Shown: positions 1 to 8,617 of the stretch, in pieces | How positions within the stretch are numbered: position 1 is the stretch's first letter | How the letters are laid out: every line of letters begins with the position of its first letter | NCBI RefSeq assembly: GCF_900115955.1 | Contig: NZ_FOYL01000001.1 | Coordinates: 744,001-808,000, forward strand | Reading direction: 5' to 3' | Source: Lentzea waywayandensis | Lineage (GTDB): Bacteria > Actinomycetota > Actinomycetes > Mycobacteriales > Pseudonocardiaceae | DNA: 64,000 nucleotides | Translations under genes and position numbers: made by a program | Notes under the pieces: model-generated | Seen by the model: only the letters and a program-made list of their open reading frames with translations | Databases searched by the model: none | Told to the model about the DNA's origin: nothing

Positions 1-76
1 GGTACTGCTCCTCCCAGAAGGCCGGTTCAGGCAGGTCCGAGGGGAACAGGGCGTCGACGACGGCACGGTCGAGCAT
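1..76 (-). CDS. Probable glutamate--tRNA ligase-like protein, N-terminal 25 residues (partial)
   Basis: Only the first 25 codons are inside the window; the gene runs off the left edge. The ATG is at 76-74 and the visible peptide begins MLDRAVVDALFPSDLPEP. This resembles the N-terminus of a group of actinobacterial glutamate--tRNA ligases that start MLDR.VV.ALFP.DLPEP before the class I synthetase HIGH-like motif, which would lie outside the window. If so, it charges tRNA with glutamate in the cytoplasm. The assignment rests on recall of a short N-terminus only, so it is tentative. It diverges from the Sua5/YrdC gene at 177, and the 100 bp between them must hold both promoters. Confidence 0.45.
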   Translation of the reverse strand, partial: MLDRAVVDALFPSDLPEPAFWEEQY

Positions 77-176
77 CGCTAGGGGTCTCCAAACCAGGGA
101 AAGAAGTAGCCCCAGGTTATCAACGTGCGCGAGCCGAAATGCTGGCCCCTCGGTGATCGGCCTAAGCTGCTGCGCC

Positions 177-797
177 ATGGCCAAGTACCTCGACGTCCAC
201 CCGGTCAACCCGCAGAAGCGCGCCATCGACCAGGCCGTGAAGATCCTGCGGGAGGACGGCCTGATCGCCTACCCGACCGACTCCTGCTACGCGCTGGGCT
301 GCCGGCTGGGCAACAAGGACGGCATCGACCGCATCCGGGAGATCCGCAAGCTCGACGACAAGCACCACTTCACGCTGATGTGCGAGAACTTCGCCCAGCT
401 CGGCCAGTTCGTCGTCGTGGACAACGCGGTGTTCCGCGCGATCAAGTCCTCCACGCCGGGCAACTACACGTTCATCCTGCCCGCGACGAAGGAGGTGCCG
501 CGCCGCATGATGCACGCGAAGAAGAAAACCGTCGGCGCGCGCATCCCCGACCACGTCGTGACGCAGGCGCTGCTGGAGGCGATGGGCGAGCCGCTGCTCA
601 CCAGCACCCTGCTGCTGCCGGACGAGGCCGAGCCGCTCGTGCAGGGCTGGGAGATCAAGGAACGCCTCGACCACGTGGTGGACGCGGTGATCGACTCCGG
701 GGAGTGCGGCACCACGCCCACCACGGTGGTGGACTTCTCGAGCGGCGAGGCCGAGATCATCCGCTACGGCGCGGGCGACCCGGCCAGGTTCGAATAG
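177..797 (+). CDS. Sua5/YciO/YrdC family threonylcarbamoyl-AMP synthase-like protein
   Basis: A 206-residue protein of the YrdC fold. It spans the length of a single YrdC domain with the typical opening ILREDGLIAYPTDSCYALGC, an IREIRKLDDKHHFTLMC stretch and a GNYTFILPA segment. Family members make threonylcarbamoyl-AMP from threonine, bicarbonate and ATP for the t6A modification of tRNA; the YciO branch is less well defined, and this short form without a C-terminal Sua5 domain could belong to it. The start is placed at the ATG at 177 (MAKYLDVHP). An in-frame ATG at 153 adds eight residues unlike the family. The stop codon abuts the stop of the convergent protease gene with no bases between them. 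Confidence 0.85.
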   Translation: MAKYLDVHPVNPQKRAIDQAVKILREDGLIAYPTDSCYALGCRLGNKDGIDRIREIRKLDDKHHFTLMCENFAQLGQFVVVDNAVFRAIKSSTPGNYTFILPATKEVPRRMMHAKKKTVGARIPDHVVTQALLEAMGEPLLTSTLLLPDEAEPLVQGWEIKERLDHVVDAVIDSGECGTTPTTVVDFSSGEAEIIRYGAGDPARFE

Positions 798-2621
798 CTA
801 GGACACGACCAGCGCGTAGTCGGCGTCGGTCGCGGCCGTCTCGACGTGACCGTCGACGTTGACCGAGGTCGCGACCACCTCGACCGTCCAGTTGCCCGCG
901 GCGGGCGTCTGGACGAGGACGTTCTCCACGGTGTCGACGGTGTTCGCGACGCCGCCGGACGTGGACCAGTTGCCGGCCAGCAGGCCGTTGTTGCCCCAGT
1001 AGACGGTGCCGTTGGGGGCGGTGACCTTCAGCGTCAGGTCGTTGACGGTCGCCTTGGCCGCGGTCGGCGAACCGGCCGGGTCGGTGTAGGCCAGCGTCGC
1101 GCGCAGCGGCGTCTGGCCGTTGGACGCCACGGTGTACTTGCGCGACTGACCGGTGGCCAGGAGGTCCGTCTCGTTCACCAGCACCGGCAGCTTCCACCCG
1201 CCCGCGCGAGCGCGGTCGTAGAGGTTGCGGACGGACGCCGTGCCCCAGCCCTGGTGCGTGCGGGTCTGGTCGTGCGTGGTGCCGGAGAACGTGAACTGGT
1301 TCGCGGTGTTGATCAGCAACGCCTTCGCGGTGGCCGCGTGCGGGCGCGAGGCGAACACGTCACGGCCCTTGCCGGGACCGCCGTCGAAGACGCCGTCCGC
1401 CCACATCTGGAACATGAGCCCCGCGTTGCCGCAGGTGATCGGCGTGGCACCGGACGTGCCGCCGAACGACGTCGTGTACGCGGTGTCGTTCGTGGACGTG
1501 GTGGTGTCGATGCGGTCGTAGTAGTTGGAGATCTCCGGCTTGATGCGGCCGTCCGCGGCGGGGCCGATCGACGCGCCGCCGTTCCACTTGTCGTCCGCGC
1601 GGTCGAGGGTGTTGTAGTGGTACTGGCCGCCGACCGAGAGCACGTTCTTCGACCACGCCTGCGGACGCGAGCTTCTGGTGCCCGCGTTGCTCTGCGACTG
1701 GCAGATCAGCAGGTCGTGGTCGAACACGATCCGGTCCATCTGCTGCGAGATCGAGTTGTACGCGGTGGTGAGCGAGTCGCCCCAGCTGTTGGACTGGAAC
1801 ACGGCCTTGTACTGGCCGGCCGGGTCGACGAGCTGCTTGGTGTGGGCGTAGCGGTCGCCGGTGTTGTAGACGGCCGTGATGCCCTGGCCCTCGGGCAGCA
1901 GGCCGCGGTGCGCGGACGAGACGCCGGACGCGAAGATCTGCCCGTACGTCGAGGTGCCGTGCGAGGTGTTCGTCGTGTTGGCGGTGTGCTGCAACGGCGG
2001 CCGGGCGCGGAACTCCTGGTGCGTCAGGCGGAACCCGCCGTCCATCACCTCGCCGCGCACGCCCTGGCCCTTGTAGCCGCCGACGCTCTCGATGTGGTTG
2101 GCACCGGACGACTCGCGCGAGATCGCCATGTCGGTCTCCGGCGCGGACACCGGGTCGATCGCGATCACGGCGGGCAGCTTCGCGAGCTGCGCCGCTTGCC
2201 CGGCGTCCAAGGTGGCCATGATGTGCTCGCGGCTCGCGGAGATGACGTTCACCTTGCCGCCCAAGGACTTCACCTTGGCGGCGACGGCCTTCTGGTCGCG
2301 CTCGTCCTGCTCGACCAGCGTGATCAGGTAGTCGGAAGCGCCGCCCAGCGCCATGATCTGCGGCTGGGCCTGGAACGGCCGCACCTCGCGCACGTAGCTC
2401 AGCCGCGAGACGCGCGCGGTGCTCGTCATGCGGGCGAGGTAGGTGCCGTCCTGGACGAACGCGCCGAGCCGCACGCCGAGGCCCTGGAGCTGGTGGCGCT
2501 GGCCGTCGTTCAGGGTGGTGCGGAACTGCAGCAGGTAGGCGCTCTCCGCCGGTGCGGCGACGGCAGGAACGCCGCTGACCAGCGAGAACACCGCGGCGAC
2601 AGACAATATTGTGCGCAGCAC
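798..2621 (-). CDS. Secreted S8 (subtilisin-like) serine peptidase
   Basis: About 607 residues. The GTG at 2621-2619 is chosen because GGAGG sits eight bases upstream on the coding strand; an in-frame ATG five codons earlier overlaps that site. The product begins with a typical signal peptide (MLRTILSVAAVFSLVSG, then an Ala-rich cleavage region near AVAAPA). The S8 triad is visible as Asp194 (VMDGGF), His221 (SHGTSTYG) and Ser390 (GTSGATP), with the oxyanion Asn near 312 (SQSNAG). A prodomain-like region precedes the catalytic core, and a C-terminal beta-rich region with an AGNWTVEVVA segment resembles P-type domains. It is probably exported and degrades extracellular protein. No role in the polyketide cluster is implied. 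Confidence 0.88.
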   Translation of the reverse strand: MLRTILSVAAVFSLVSGVPAVAAPAESAYLLQFRTTLNDGQRHQLQGLGVRLGAFVQDGTYLARMTSTARVSRLSYVREVRPFQAQPQIMALGGASDYLITLVEQDERDQKAVAAKVKSLGGKVNVISASREHIMATLDAGQAAQLAKLPAVIAIDPVSAPETDMAISRESSGANHIESVGGYKGQGVRGEVMDGGFRLTHQEFRARPPLQHTANTTNTSHGTSTYGQIFASGVSSAHRGLLPEGQGITAVYNTGDRYAHTKQLVDPAGQYKAVFQSNSWGDSLTTAYNSISQQMDRIVFDHDLLICQSQSNAGTRSSRPQAWSKNVLSVGGQYHYNTLDRADDKWNGGASIGPAADGRIKPEISNYYDRIDTTTSTNDTAYTTSFGGTSGATPITCGNAGLMFQMWADGVFDGGPGKGRDVFASRPHAATAKALLINTANQFTFSGTTHDQTRTHQGWGTASVRNLYDRARAGGWKLPVLVNETDLLATGQSRKYTVASNGQTPLRATLAYTDPAGSPTAAKATVNDLTLKVTAPNGTVYWGNNGLLAGNWSTSGGVANTVDTVENVLVQTPAAGNWTVEVVATSVNVDGHVETAATDADYALVVS

Positions 2622-2859
2622 GAAGAAAACCTCCATCGGCAGGGGTGGCGGCGACCGGAGGGAGTCACCGCCCGTGACCAGCACGTTACCGTCAAACACC
2701 AGGTCAGGACATCAGTCGTTCGGCGGTGATCATCTAGCGGGATGATGTAGAAGAATCCGTTCGGCCGCCGATATGCGTTCACCCGGATGGTTCATCCGGA
2801 GTAACGTCCGATCGGGTAAGCCCGACATGCCCGGCAAAGCATTTCCGCGCGGAGGACGG

Positions 2860-3816
2860 ATGCCAGTCTCACCTGAGCAGCTGATGGAAGAACTGCGCAC
2901 CTTGTGCCGTGGGCGCGGTGTGCAGACTCCCGGTATCGACTTGCACGTCGGACCGGCGTTGCGCCAGGTGTGCGGCATCGTCGAGACGGACGGCGCCGAA
3001 GCCGTGCGCACGAAACTGCGCGACTGGGTCCTGAACGCGACGCGCGGTTTCCCGGTCGAGGTCCGCAACGCCGTTCTGGCGCCGCTCGGACTGCACGACG
3101 AAGCGCAGTTCCGGTTCCTCAACGAACGCATCGAGTGGCTCGCGAAGCAGCAGGACCGCGGGGCGCGCACGGTGCGCAGGAGGATGGACGCCGGACTGCA
3201 GCGCCTGGTGGAGGTGGCGCTGCAGCCGGCTCCTTCGACGACGCACGTGGCGCCGTCGGAACTGTGGCACGTCAAGGAGTTCGACGCGCTGCTGAAGCTG
3301 GACGGTCCGACGCCCGCGTGCACGGAACGCCGGACCGTTGTGGCCGACACCGACGGTGTCAACGAGATCGCGTGGTCGATCACGATCCCCTCACCCACGC
3401 CCGACGGTGCTCCAGGCGACCTGGACGTGGAGGTGTTGCACGGGGTCGAGCTCATCGGCCACGAACGTCCGTCCCCGCGACGCTTCCTGATGAAGCTGCG
3501 GTTGCCCCGACCCCTCAACGCGGGACAAACACATCAGTTCGCGCTCGAAGTACGCGTGCCGCGGGGACAATCGATGCGTCCGACCTACGTGTTCTGGCCG
3601 GAGCGGATGTGCGAGTCGTTCCGGTTGCGGGTGCGGTTCGACCGGGACGACCTGCCGGAGTCGGTGTGGCGCGTCGAAGAGGCTCTGGCACGCGACACCG
3701 ACGACCTGACGCCTTGGCCGCAGACGCTGCCGCTGGACGAGATCGGGGAGATCGACGTGCAGTTCCCCCATCCCCGCCAGGGCCGCGGCTACGGCGTGCA
3801 GTGGACGCCACGCTAG
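2860..3816 (+). CDS. Hypothetical actinobacterial protein
   Basis: I do not recognise a named family. The start is placed at ATG 2860 (MPVSPEQLMEELRTLC), which has GGAGG four bases upstream; ATGs at 2773 and 2827 would extend it. The product is about 318 residues. The first 130 residues look helical, with an arginine-rich stretch (ARTVRRRMDAGLQRLVE) that could be a helical adaptor. The C-terminal half, from about residue 140, looks beta-rich and carries a conserved-looking FWPERMCESFRLRVRF stretch. No signal peptide or membrane segment is visible, so it is probably cytoplasmic. It diverges from the secreted protease gene, with about 240 bp between the two starts. Confidence 0.7.
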   Translation: MPVSPEQLMEELRTLCRGRGVQTPGIDLHVGPALRQVCGIVETDGAEAVRTKLRDWVLNATRGFPVEVRNAVLAPLGLHDEAQFRFLNERIEWLAKQQDRGARTVRRRMDAGLQRLVEVALQPAPSTTHVAPSELWHVKEFDALLKLDGPTPACTERRTVVADTDGVNEIAWSITIPSPTPDGAPGDLDVEVLHGVELIGHERPSPRRFLMKLRLPRPLNAGQTHQFALEVRVPRGQSMRPTYVFWPERMCESFRLRVRFDRDDLPESVWRVEEALARDTDDLTPWPQTLPLDEIGEIDVQFPHPRQGRGYGVQWTPR

Positions 3817-3912
3817 AAGCCGTGCGGGTTCAGATCATCTCGATGCAGAAGTGCGGTTCCACGGCTGACACCTCCCTTTGATGGCCAGGGAGAACCGCAG
3901 TCCGAAGCGAAG

Positions 3913-4014
3913 TCAGATCACCGTTGCAATGAAGACGCTGCCGGCCATGAATCCCAGAAAAAGGCAGATGGCGGCGACCTTCATAACGGTGGCGAGTGAG
4001 CAGATCATTCTCAT
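3913..4014 (-). CDS. Possible small membrane protein (33 aa)
   Basis: In the 330-bp gap 3817-4146 the only feature I can support is this short minus-strand frame. It reads MRMICSLATVMKVAAICLFL and continues FMAGSVFIATVI before TGA, so it is nearly all one hydrophobic helix. An AGAAGG sequence lies about 11 bases before the ATG at 4014; a GTG at 4026 is an alternative start. It sits downstream of the NUDIX gene on the same strand. Codon use is less GC-biased than in its neighbours, so it could be chance. The rest of the gap (3817-3912 and 4015-4146) shows nothing I can name. Confidence 0.3.
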   Translation of the reverse strand: MRMICSLATVMKVAAICLFLGFMAGSVFIATVI

Positions 4015-4146
4015 CGAAGAATTCACCTTCTCATTCTGACTGGCTTTCGGGCTGATGTTCTCGCCGATGCACCAAGAGTGGCTTTCCGCCAGTCGAATGA
4101 GAACGGGTTTCCTGTTTCCAGCGAAATGAGGAAACCCTGGGAATCG

Positions 4147-4728
4147 CTATTTCTGGGTCGTGCGCCGCAGCGCCATCACGAGCAGCGCGTGCGAACTGCC
4201 GGCGTGCGGGAGCATGCCCTGCCGGACGAGGTCGAGCGCGTGGCAGAACGGCATGGTCCGCACGCGCAGGTCCGCCTCACCGGGCTCGAGCGCCGCCTCG
4301 CCCTGGGTGAGGTCGGTGGCGAGGAAGATGTGGTCGACGTGGTTGCTCAGGCTGTCCGCGCCGTGGATCTGGCCGAGCCGCTCCCACTTCGCCGCCCGCA
4401 GCCCGGTCTCCTCCGCGAGCTCACGACGTGCCGCGGCCAGCGGATCAGCGTCCCTGTCGTCGACGGCGCCGCCGGGCAGCCGCCATTCGGTGCCGCCGTG
4501 CGTGTAGATCCACTGGCGGGTCAGCACGACCTCGTCGTCGTCCTGGATCGCGAGGATCGTGACCGATCCCGGCGCCACGACGTGCGTGTAGGTGCCATGC
4601 CCGCCGTCGGGTCTGACGACGCTGTCGGAGCGCACCTCGAACCACTCCGACCGGTGGACCACGTTGGTCGCCAAGCGCTGCCAGACCATCACCACACCAG
4701 CCGCCTCGTCGAGCCGCGTCATCACCAT
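4147..4728 (-). CDS. NUDIX hydrolase (ADP-ribose pyrophosphatase-like)
   Basis: Up to 193 residues. The Nudix box is clear near residues 85-111: WRLPGGAVDD followed by AARRELAEETGLRAA, giving the metal-binding REL-x-EE-x-GL core. One extra residue lies between the glycine pair and REL compared with the standard spacing. The flanking WIYTHGG segment and the early strands fit ADP-ribose or nucleoside-diphosphate-sugar pyrophosphatases, which hydrolyse X-linked nucleoside diphosphates in the cytoplasm. The start is uncertain: ATGs at 4728, 4722 and about 4689 are in frame. It is divergent from the XRE regulator at 4851, and such pairs in actinomycetes often mean local control by that regulator (inference). 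Confidence 0.85.
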   Translation of the reverse strand: MVMTRLDEAAGVVMVWQRLATNVVHRSEWFEVRSDSVVRPDGGHGTYTHVVAPGSVTILAIQDDDEVVLTRQWIYTHGGTEWRLPGGAVDDRDADPLAAARRELAEETGLRAAKWERLGQIHGADSLSNHVDHIFLATDLTQGEAALEPGEADLRVRTMPFCHALDLVRQGMLPHAGSSHALLVMALRRTTQK

Positions 4729-4850
4729 GACTCACATGGAACCATCGCCGACCGTTCCAGATAGCCCCAGTTGATCGTCAATCAACGGCCAATAAGTGGA
4801 CATTCCGCATTCGGGTGTTTGACGACCTACACACTGCCGGGGGGAGGGGG

Positions 4851-5957
4851 GTGAAGCCGTTGTCGCCCACGTTCGCCCAGGAGGTTCGCCGCCTGCGCAA
4901 CGAGCGCGGGCTCTCGCTCAGTCAGATGACCGGCCTCGTACCGTACAGCAAGGGACACCTCAGCAAGATCGAGAACGGCCAGGTTCACCCGAACCCCGAA
5001 ATGGCCAGGCTCTTCGACAACGTCCTTCAGGCTGACGGTCACCTGATCGAACTAGCCGACGCGCCGGCCCGTCCGATCCCCAGTGACCACACCACTCTTC
5101 TCACGTTCGACTCGATGTTCGACCACCACCGCGCGCTGGGCCACCGCCTGAGCCCCGAGGTGGTGCTGTCGAGCCTCCGCCCCCAGGTGGACGCGCTGAG
5201 TTCGATGGCCCGGTCGGCCGACGACCCCGGCCTGGGGCGCGGACTCTGGCTCCTGGCCGCCCGGTACGCGGAGTACGCGGGCTGGATGGAACAGGAACGA
5301 GGCGACGACGCCTCCGCGGCCGAGCTCACCAGACGCGCCGTGCAGTACGCCGCGCGAGGCGGCGACCCGGACCTGGAGGCCTACGCCTACGTCCGGGCCT
5401 CGGAGTTCGCCCTGTACCGGGGCGACGCGCACGCCACCGTCAGCTTCGCCCGCAAGGCGGCCAAGTCCCGTTCCACCGCGGTGAAAGCCGTTGCCGCCCA
5501 ACGCGAAGCCCAGGGATACGCACTGGCCGGTGCCGCCGACCGCTGCCAGGCCGCCCTGGACCGCGCCGCCGAACTCCAGGGAGCCCTCGGCGAAAAGCGT
5601 TACGGCACAACGAGCCTCGTGGACCAGGTGGCCATCGCCCGCGCCTGGTCGTTCCACGACCTGGGCCGCCACGCCGAGGCCGCCGCGATCCTCGACGACC
5701 AGATGCCGCTGATCTCCCCCACCGCCCTGCGCGCCCGCACCCGCTTCGGCCTGCGCAGGGCCCTCGCCCACGCCGAGGCGGGCGACGTCGACCACGCCTG
5801 CGAACTGGTCGCCGACCTGCTGGACGACATCCGGCAGGTGCAGTCCGCGACCGTCCACATAGACCTGACGGCGTTCAGCAAGCTGTTGTCGCGTCTGCGT
5901 CCCGCGGCGGGGCGTGAGGTGGCGGGAGAGATCGGCGAGATCCTGTTCGCGCCCTAG
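4851..5957 (+). CDS. XRE-family regulator with TPR-like C-terminal region
   Basis: About 368 residues from GTG 4851, which has a G-rich GGAGG just upstream; an in-frame GTG at 4815 is an alternative. Residues 8-62 form a Cro/C1-type helix-turn-helix (EVRRLRNERGLSLSQMTG, then YSKGHLSKIENGQ). The remaining 300 residues are an alanine-rich helical array of TPR type (for example AELTRRAVQYAARGGD and GRHAEAAAILDDQ). This is the common actinobacterial layout of a DNA-binding head with a ligand- or protein-sensing TPR body. It is probably a cytoplasmic repressor or activator acting on the divergent NUDIX gene. Its stop overlaps the stop of the convergent StrR-like gene in a shared CTAG. Confidence 0.85.
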   Translation: MKPLSPTFAQEVRRLRNERGLSLSQMTGLVPYSKGHLSKIENGQVHPNPEMARLFDNVLQADGHLIELADAPARPIPSDHTTLLTFDSMFDHHRALGHRLSPEVVLSSLRPQVDALSSMARSADDPGLGRGLWLLAARYAEYAGWMEQERGDDASAAELTRRAVQYAARGGDPDLEAYAYVRASEFALYRGDAHATVSFARKAAKSRSTAVKAVAAQREAQGYALAGAADRCQAALDRAAELQGALGEKRYGTTSLVDQVAIARAWSFHDLGRHAEAAAILDDQMPLISPTALRARTRFGLRRALAHAEAGDVDHACELVADLLDDIRQVQSATVHIDLTAFSKLLSRLRPAAGREVAGEIGEILFAP

Positions 5958-6832
5958 ACCCGTTCCAGCGCCTCGGCCATCTCCACCCACGCCTCCGCGA
6001 CCCCGCGAGCCATGTCCGCCACCAGTTCCCGGCAGTGCGACGGCACCCCGGACACCACGGTGGCCCACTCCCCGGACGACACCGCGTGCGCCTCCAGCCA
6101 CCGCAGCACCAGCCGCCCGTGCTCGTTGAACCGCAACGACGGATCGCGGCGCAGAATCGGCAGCGTGGCGTCGGGATCACGGATGTCGGTCCGCCCGGCG
6201 GGCAGCACCGCGTCGGCCCGCTCGGCGGCCCGCATCCGCTCCGGCACCGGATCCAGCCCGGCACTGAGCCTGCGCCGCACGTCCCGGACGGTCCCCGGCG
6301 ACACCCCGGAGGCACGGGCGATGTCGCGCAACGAGGCGTCGGGCCGTTCCTCCACCATGCGCCCGGCGAGCCTGCGCCCGGCGGCGGAGTTGACCGGGCG
6401 GACCTTGCCGTCGCGGCCCACTCGCACCGGGGCCTGCCCGCCCACGGCGCGCCGCAGCACGCCGACGGACTTGGCCGCGAGGCCGGTGGAGGCCGCGATC
6501 GCGCGGTCCGACCACTGCGCGTGCGAGCGCAGCAGGCGCCGGGCCGCGGCCTCGCGATCCGCGGTCGACAGCGTCGACAGGTTCAGCGACACCGACAACC
6601 CGAACAGGTCCTCGACGGGTCCGTCGACGTACTCGACCTCGACGGAACGGCAGCCGCGCAGCACCGCGGCCTTCAGGCGGTGGGTGCCGTCGACGACCTT
6701 CATCGTCGGGCGGTGCACCACGATCGGTGGCAGTTGGGCGCCGGACGACGCCAGTGAACGAACGAAGTCGTCGCTGCAGCCGCGAAGCCGCGGCGACTCC
6801 GCGGACCGCAGCGCGGTGATGTTGACGAGCAT
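5954..6832 (-). CDS. StrR-like ParB-domain transcriptional activator
   Basis: 292 residues. It matches the architecture of StrR-type pathway activators such as StrR of streptomycin and its relatives in glycopeptide and aminocoumarin clusters. It has an N-terminal ParB/Spo0J-like domain (PPIVVHRPTMKVVDGTHRL, residues 35-53). A first helix-turn-helix follows at about 107-128 (WSDRAIAASTGLAAKSVG). A VRVGRDGKVRPV strand is at 136-147, and a second helix-turn-helix at 167-189 (SLRDIARASGVSPGTVRDVR). The conserved C-terminal RRDPSLRF...LVLRWLEAHAV block follows. Members bind inverted repeats upstream of biosynthetic genes, so it may help switch on the nearby polyketide genes. The start at 6832 has only a weak G-rich upstream site. 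Confidence 0.85.
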   Translation of the reverse strand: MLVNITALRSAESPRLRGCSDDFVRSLASSGAQLPPIVVHRPTMKVVDGTHRLKAAVLRGCRSVEVEYVDGPVEDLFGLSVSLNLSTLSTADREAAARRLLRSHAQWSDRAIAASTGLAAKSVGVLRRAVGGQAPVRVGRDGKVRPVNSAAGRRLAGRMVEERPDASLRDIARASGVSPGTVRDVRRRLSAGLDPVPERMRAAERADAVLPAGRTDIRDPDATLPILRRDPSLRFNEHGRLVLRWLEAHAVSSGEWATVVSGVPSHCRELVADMARGVAEAWVEMAEALERV

Positions 6833-6909
6833 GCGAAACCAAGCCCCCCAGGCTGATTGTCTCCAGAACCCCCAGGTGTCCGGACGACCGAACCAGGTTA
6901 GCTAGTTGT

Positions 6910-7302
6910 TCAACGGGAGCGCCACTCGATCGCGGGACACACGTCCATCACCATGTGCAGACCGGCCTCGCGAGCGCGCGCGTACGCGGCGTCGTCCACC
7001 ACGCCGAGCTGGAACCACACCGCCTTGGCGCCGATCTCCACGGCCTCGTCCACGAACTGGCCGGCGTCCTCCGAGCGGCGGAACACGTCCACGACGTCGA
7101 CCGCGAACGGGATGTCCGCCAGGGTCGCGTACCCCTGCTCACCGTGCACGGTCTCGGCGGACGGGTGCACCGGCACGATCTTCTTGCCGCGCTGCTGGAG
7201 GAACCGGGCGACGCCGTGGGCCGCGCGGGACGGGTTGTCCGAGAGCCCGACGATGGCCCAGACCTGGCAGTTCTCGAGGATCCAGTCGACGTCTTCGCGC
7301 AT
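6910..7302 (-). CDS. CoA-binding domain protein (YccU-like)
   Basis: 130 residues, the usual length of single-domain CoA-binding proteins. It has the Rossmann-like opening WAIVGLSDNPSRAAHGVARF, the IVPVHPSAE strand and the VDVVDVFRRSEDAGQFVDEA segment typical of this family. C-terminal KAVWFQLGVVDDAAYARA and VMDVCPAIEW motifs are also typical. The fold is like the CoA-binding domain of succinyl-CoA synthetase, but the cellular role of these stand-alone proteins is not established. The ATG at 7302 is taken as the start; a longer open frame upstream lacks family similarity. It is divergent from the YCII gene, and the two starts are 117 bp apart. Confidence 0.85.
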   Translation of the reverse strand: MREDVDWILENCQVWAIVGLSDNPSRAAHGVARFLQQRGKKIVPVHPSAETVHGEQGYATLADIPFAVDVVDVFRRSEDAGQFVDEAVEIGAKAVWFQLGVVDDAAYARAREAGLHMVMDVCPAIEWRSR

Positions 7303-7419
7303 GCCCTCAACACTAACCTTGTGACCCCGGTCACAATTGCCGGAAGCCGGTCGAAACGCCGGGGTCCCCGATCGACGCCTGGGTAGAAACGCACCGGACA
7401 CCAGGCAGAGGAGATCGAG

Positions 7420-7842
7420 ATGCGGTTCATGGTCATCGTCAAGTCCACCCCGGAGACCGAGCAGGGCGTGATGCCGACGACCGAGGAGCTCACCGCCATG
7501 GGCAACTACAACGAGGAGCTCGTCAAGGCCGGCGTGATGCTCGCGGGCGACGGCCTCTACTCGAGCGACAAGGGCGCGCGCGTCCGATTCGACGGCACGG
7601 GCGCCACGACGGTCATCGACGGTCCGTTCACCGAGTCCAAGGAGCTGATCGCGGGCTTCTGGATCTGGGAGCTGCCGAGCCTTCAGGACGCCGTGGAGTG
7701 GCTGAAGAGGGCGCCGTTCCAGGAGGGCGAGGTCGAGATCCGCCAGGTCCACGGCGACGAGGCGTTCGGTGACGCGCTGACGCCCGAGCTCAAGGCGCAG
7801 GAGGACCGGCTGCGCGAGCAGATCACCTCCCAGAGTCAGTGA
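7420..7842 (+). CDS. YCII-related (DGPF domain) protein
   Basis: 140 residues with the hallmark VIDGPFTESKELIAGFWIWE, the DGPF motif being at residues 67-70. The first strand MRFMVIVKSTPETEQG is also typical. An AGGAG site lies nine bases before the ATG. The family has a ferredoxin-like dimer fold, and many members are encoded beside ECF sigma factors. Their enzymatic role is mostly unknown; a stress or small-molecule sensing function is often assumed. No sigma factor gene is adjacent here. The gene ends ten bases before the stop of the convergent PucR-type regulator. Confidence 0.88.
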   Translation: MRFMVIVKSTPETEQGVMPTTEELTAMGNYNEELVKAGVMLAGDGLYSSDKGARVRFDGTGATTVIDGPFTESKELIAGFWIWELPSLQDAVEWLKRAPFQEGEVEIRQVHGDEAFGDALTPELKAQEDRLREQITSQSQ

Positions 7843-7852
7843 GTGAGCAGAC

Positions 7853-8617
7853 TCAGTGAGTGCGCGGCAACGGCACGTCGGGCGCTGAGTGCGCGGTCAG
7901 CGCGACGCTCAGGGTCAGCAACGCACGCGGCGAGGTCGGACGGCAGCCCGTCAGCCGTTCGATCAGCCGCAGGCGGTGGTCGAGCGTGCTGCGGTGGATG
8001 TCCAGCCGCCGCGCCGCCGCCGCACGGTTGCCGTCCTCGGCGATGAACGCCCGCAGCGCGTCCAGCAACGGCTGTTGCGCCACCACGGGTTCGATCACCC
8101 GGACCAGTCGTTCGGCGACGTGCGGCCGGCGCAGCACCGCGAAGTCCGCCAGGACGTTGCGCAGCTCGTAGACGCCCGGCGCGCGGCAGGAGGCGACGCG
8201 CAGAACGTCCTCCGCCGTCGCGCGGGCGGCCGCGAGATCGCGCCGGGAAGCCCAGACGACGCCCATCCACACGTCCAGGCCGAGCCGCGCGTGCAGGTCA
8301 CGGGCCAGCGCGAGCTGGCCGTCCTGGGCACAGGGCAGCAGCACGTAGCCGCCACGAACGCCGTCGAGCACCAGGGCGTCGGCGTTGTCCCGCAACGCTT
8401 CCAGCACGCGAGCCGCGTCGTCCTCAGTGGACGCGCAGAACGCGATCACCGCGTACGCGAGGGCCAGTCCGTCGAAGGAACCGTTGTCCCGGCCGGAGAG
8501 CAGGGTTCTGGCGAGCCGGCGGCGGGTCGCCACGTCCTCGACCGGGGGAAGGTCGAACGGACGGAGGATGTCACGCAGCACGTCTCCCAGCAGCCTGCTG
8601 TCCAGCACGGTGGTCAC
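7853..8617 (-). CDS. PucR/CdaR-type helix-turn-helix regulator
   Basis: 254 residues from the GTG at 8617, chosen because AAGGAGG lies six bases upstream. The C-terminal 60 residues hold the PucR C-terminal helix-turn-helix (LLDALRAFIAEDGNRAAAAR, then LDIHRSTLDHRLRLIERLTG). The central part (about 75-190) resembles the GGDEF-like spacer seen in CdaR/PucR regulators. No N-terminal ligand domain such as GAF or PurR is recognisable, so it is a short form. It is probably a cytoplasmic transcription factor. A second, related regulator lies immediately upstream on the same strand, which suggests a local duplication. Confidence 0.82.
   Translation of the reverse strand: MTTVLDSRLLGDVLRDILRPFDLPPVEDVATRRRLARTLLSGRDNGSFDGLALAYAVIAFCASTEDDAARVLEALRDNADALVLDGVRGGYVLLPCAQDGQLALARDLHARLGLDVWMGVVWASRRDLAAARATAEDVLRVASCRAPGVYELRNVLADFAVLRRPHVAERLVRVIEPVVAQQPLLDALRAFIAEDGNRAAAARRLDIHRSTLDHRLRLIERLTGCRPTSPRALLTLSVALTAHSAPDVPLPRTH

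Noticed and set aside
846..2729. Plus-strand frame of 627 codons opposite the protease
   Set aside because: Antisense shadow; the minus strand encodes a signal peptide and an intact S8 catalytic triad with a good ribosome binding site.
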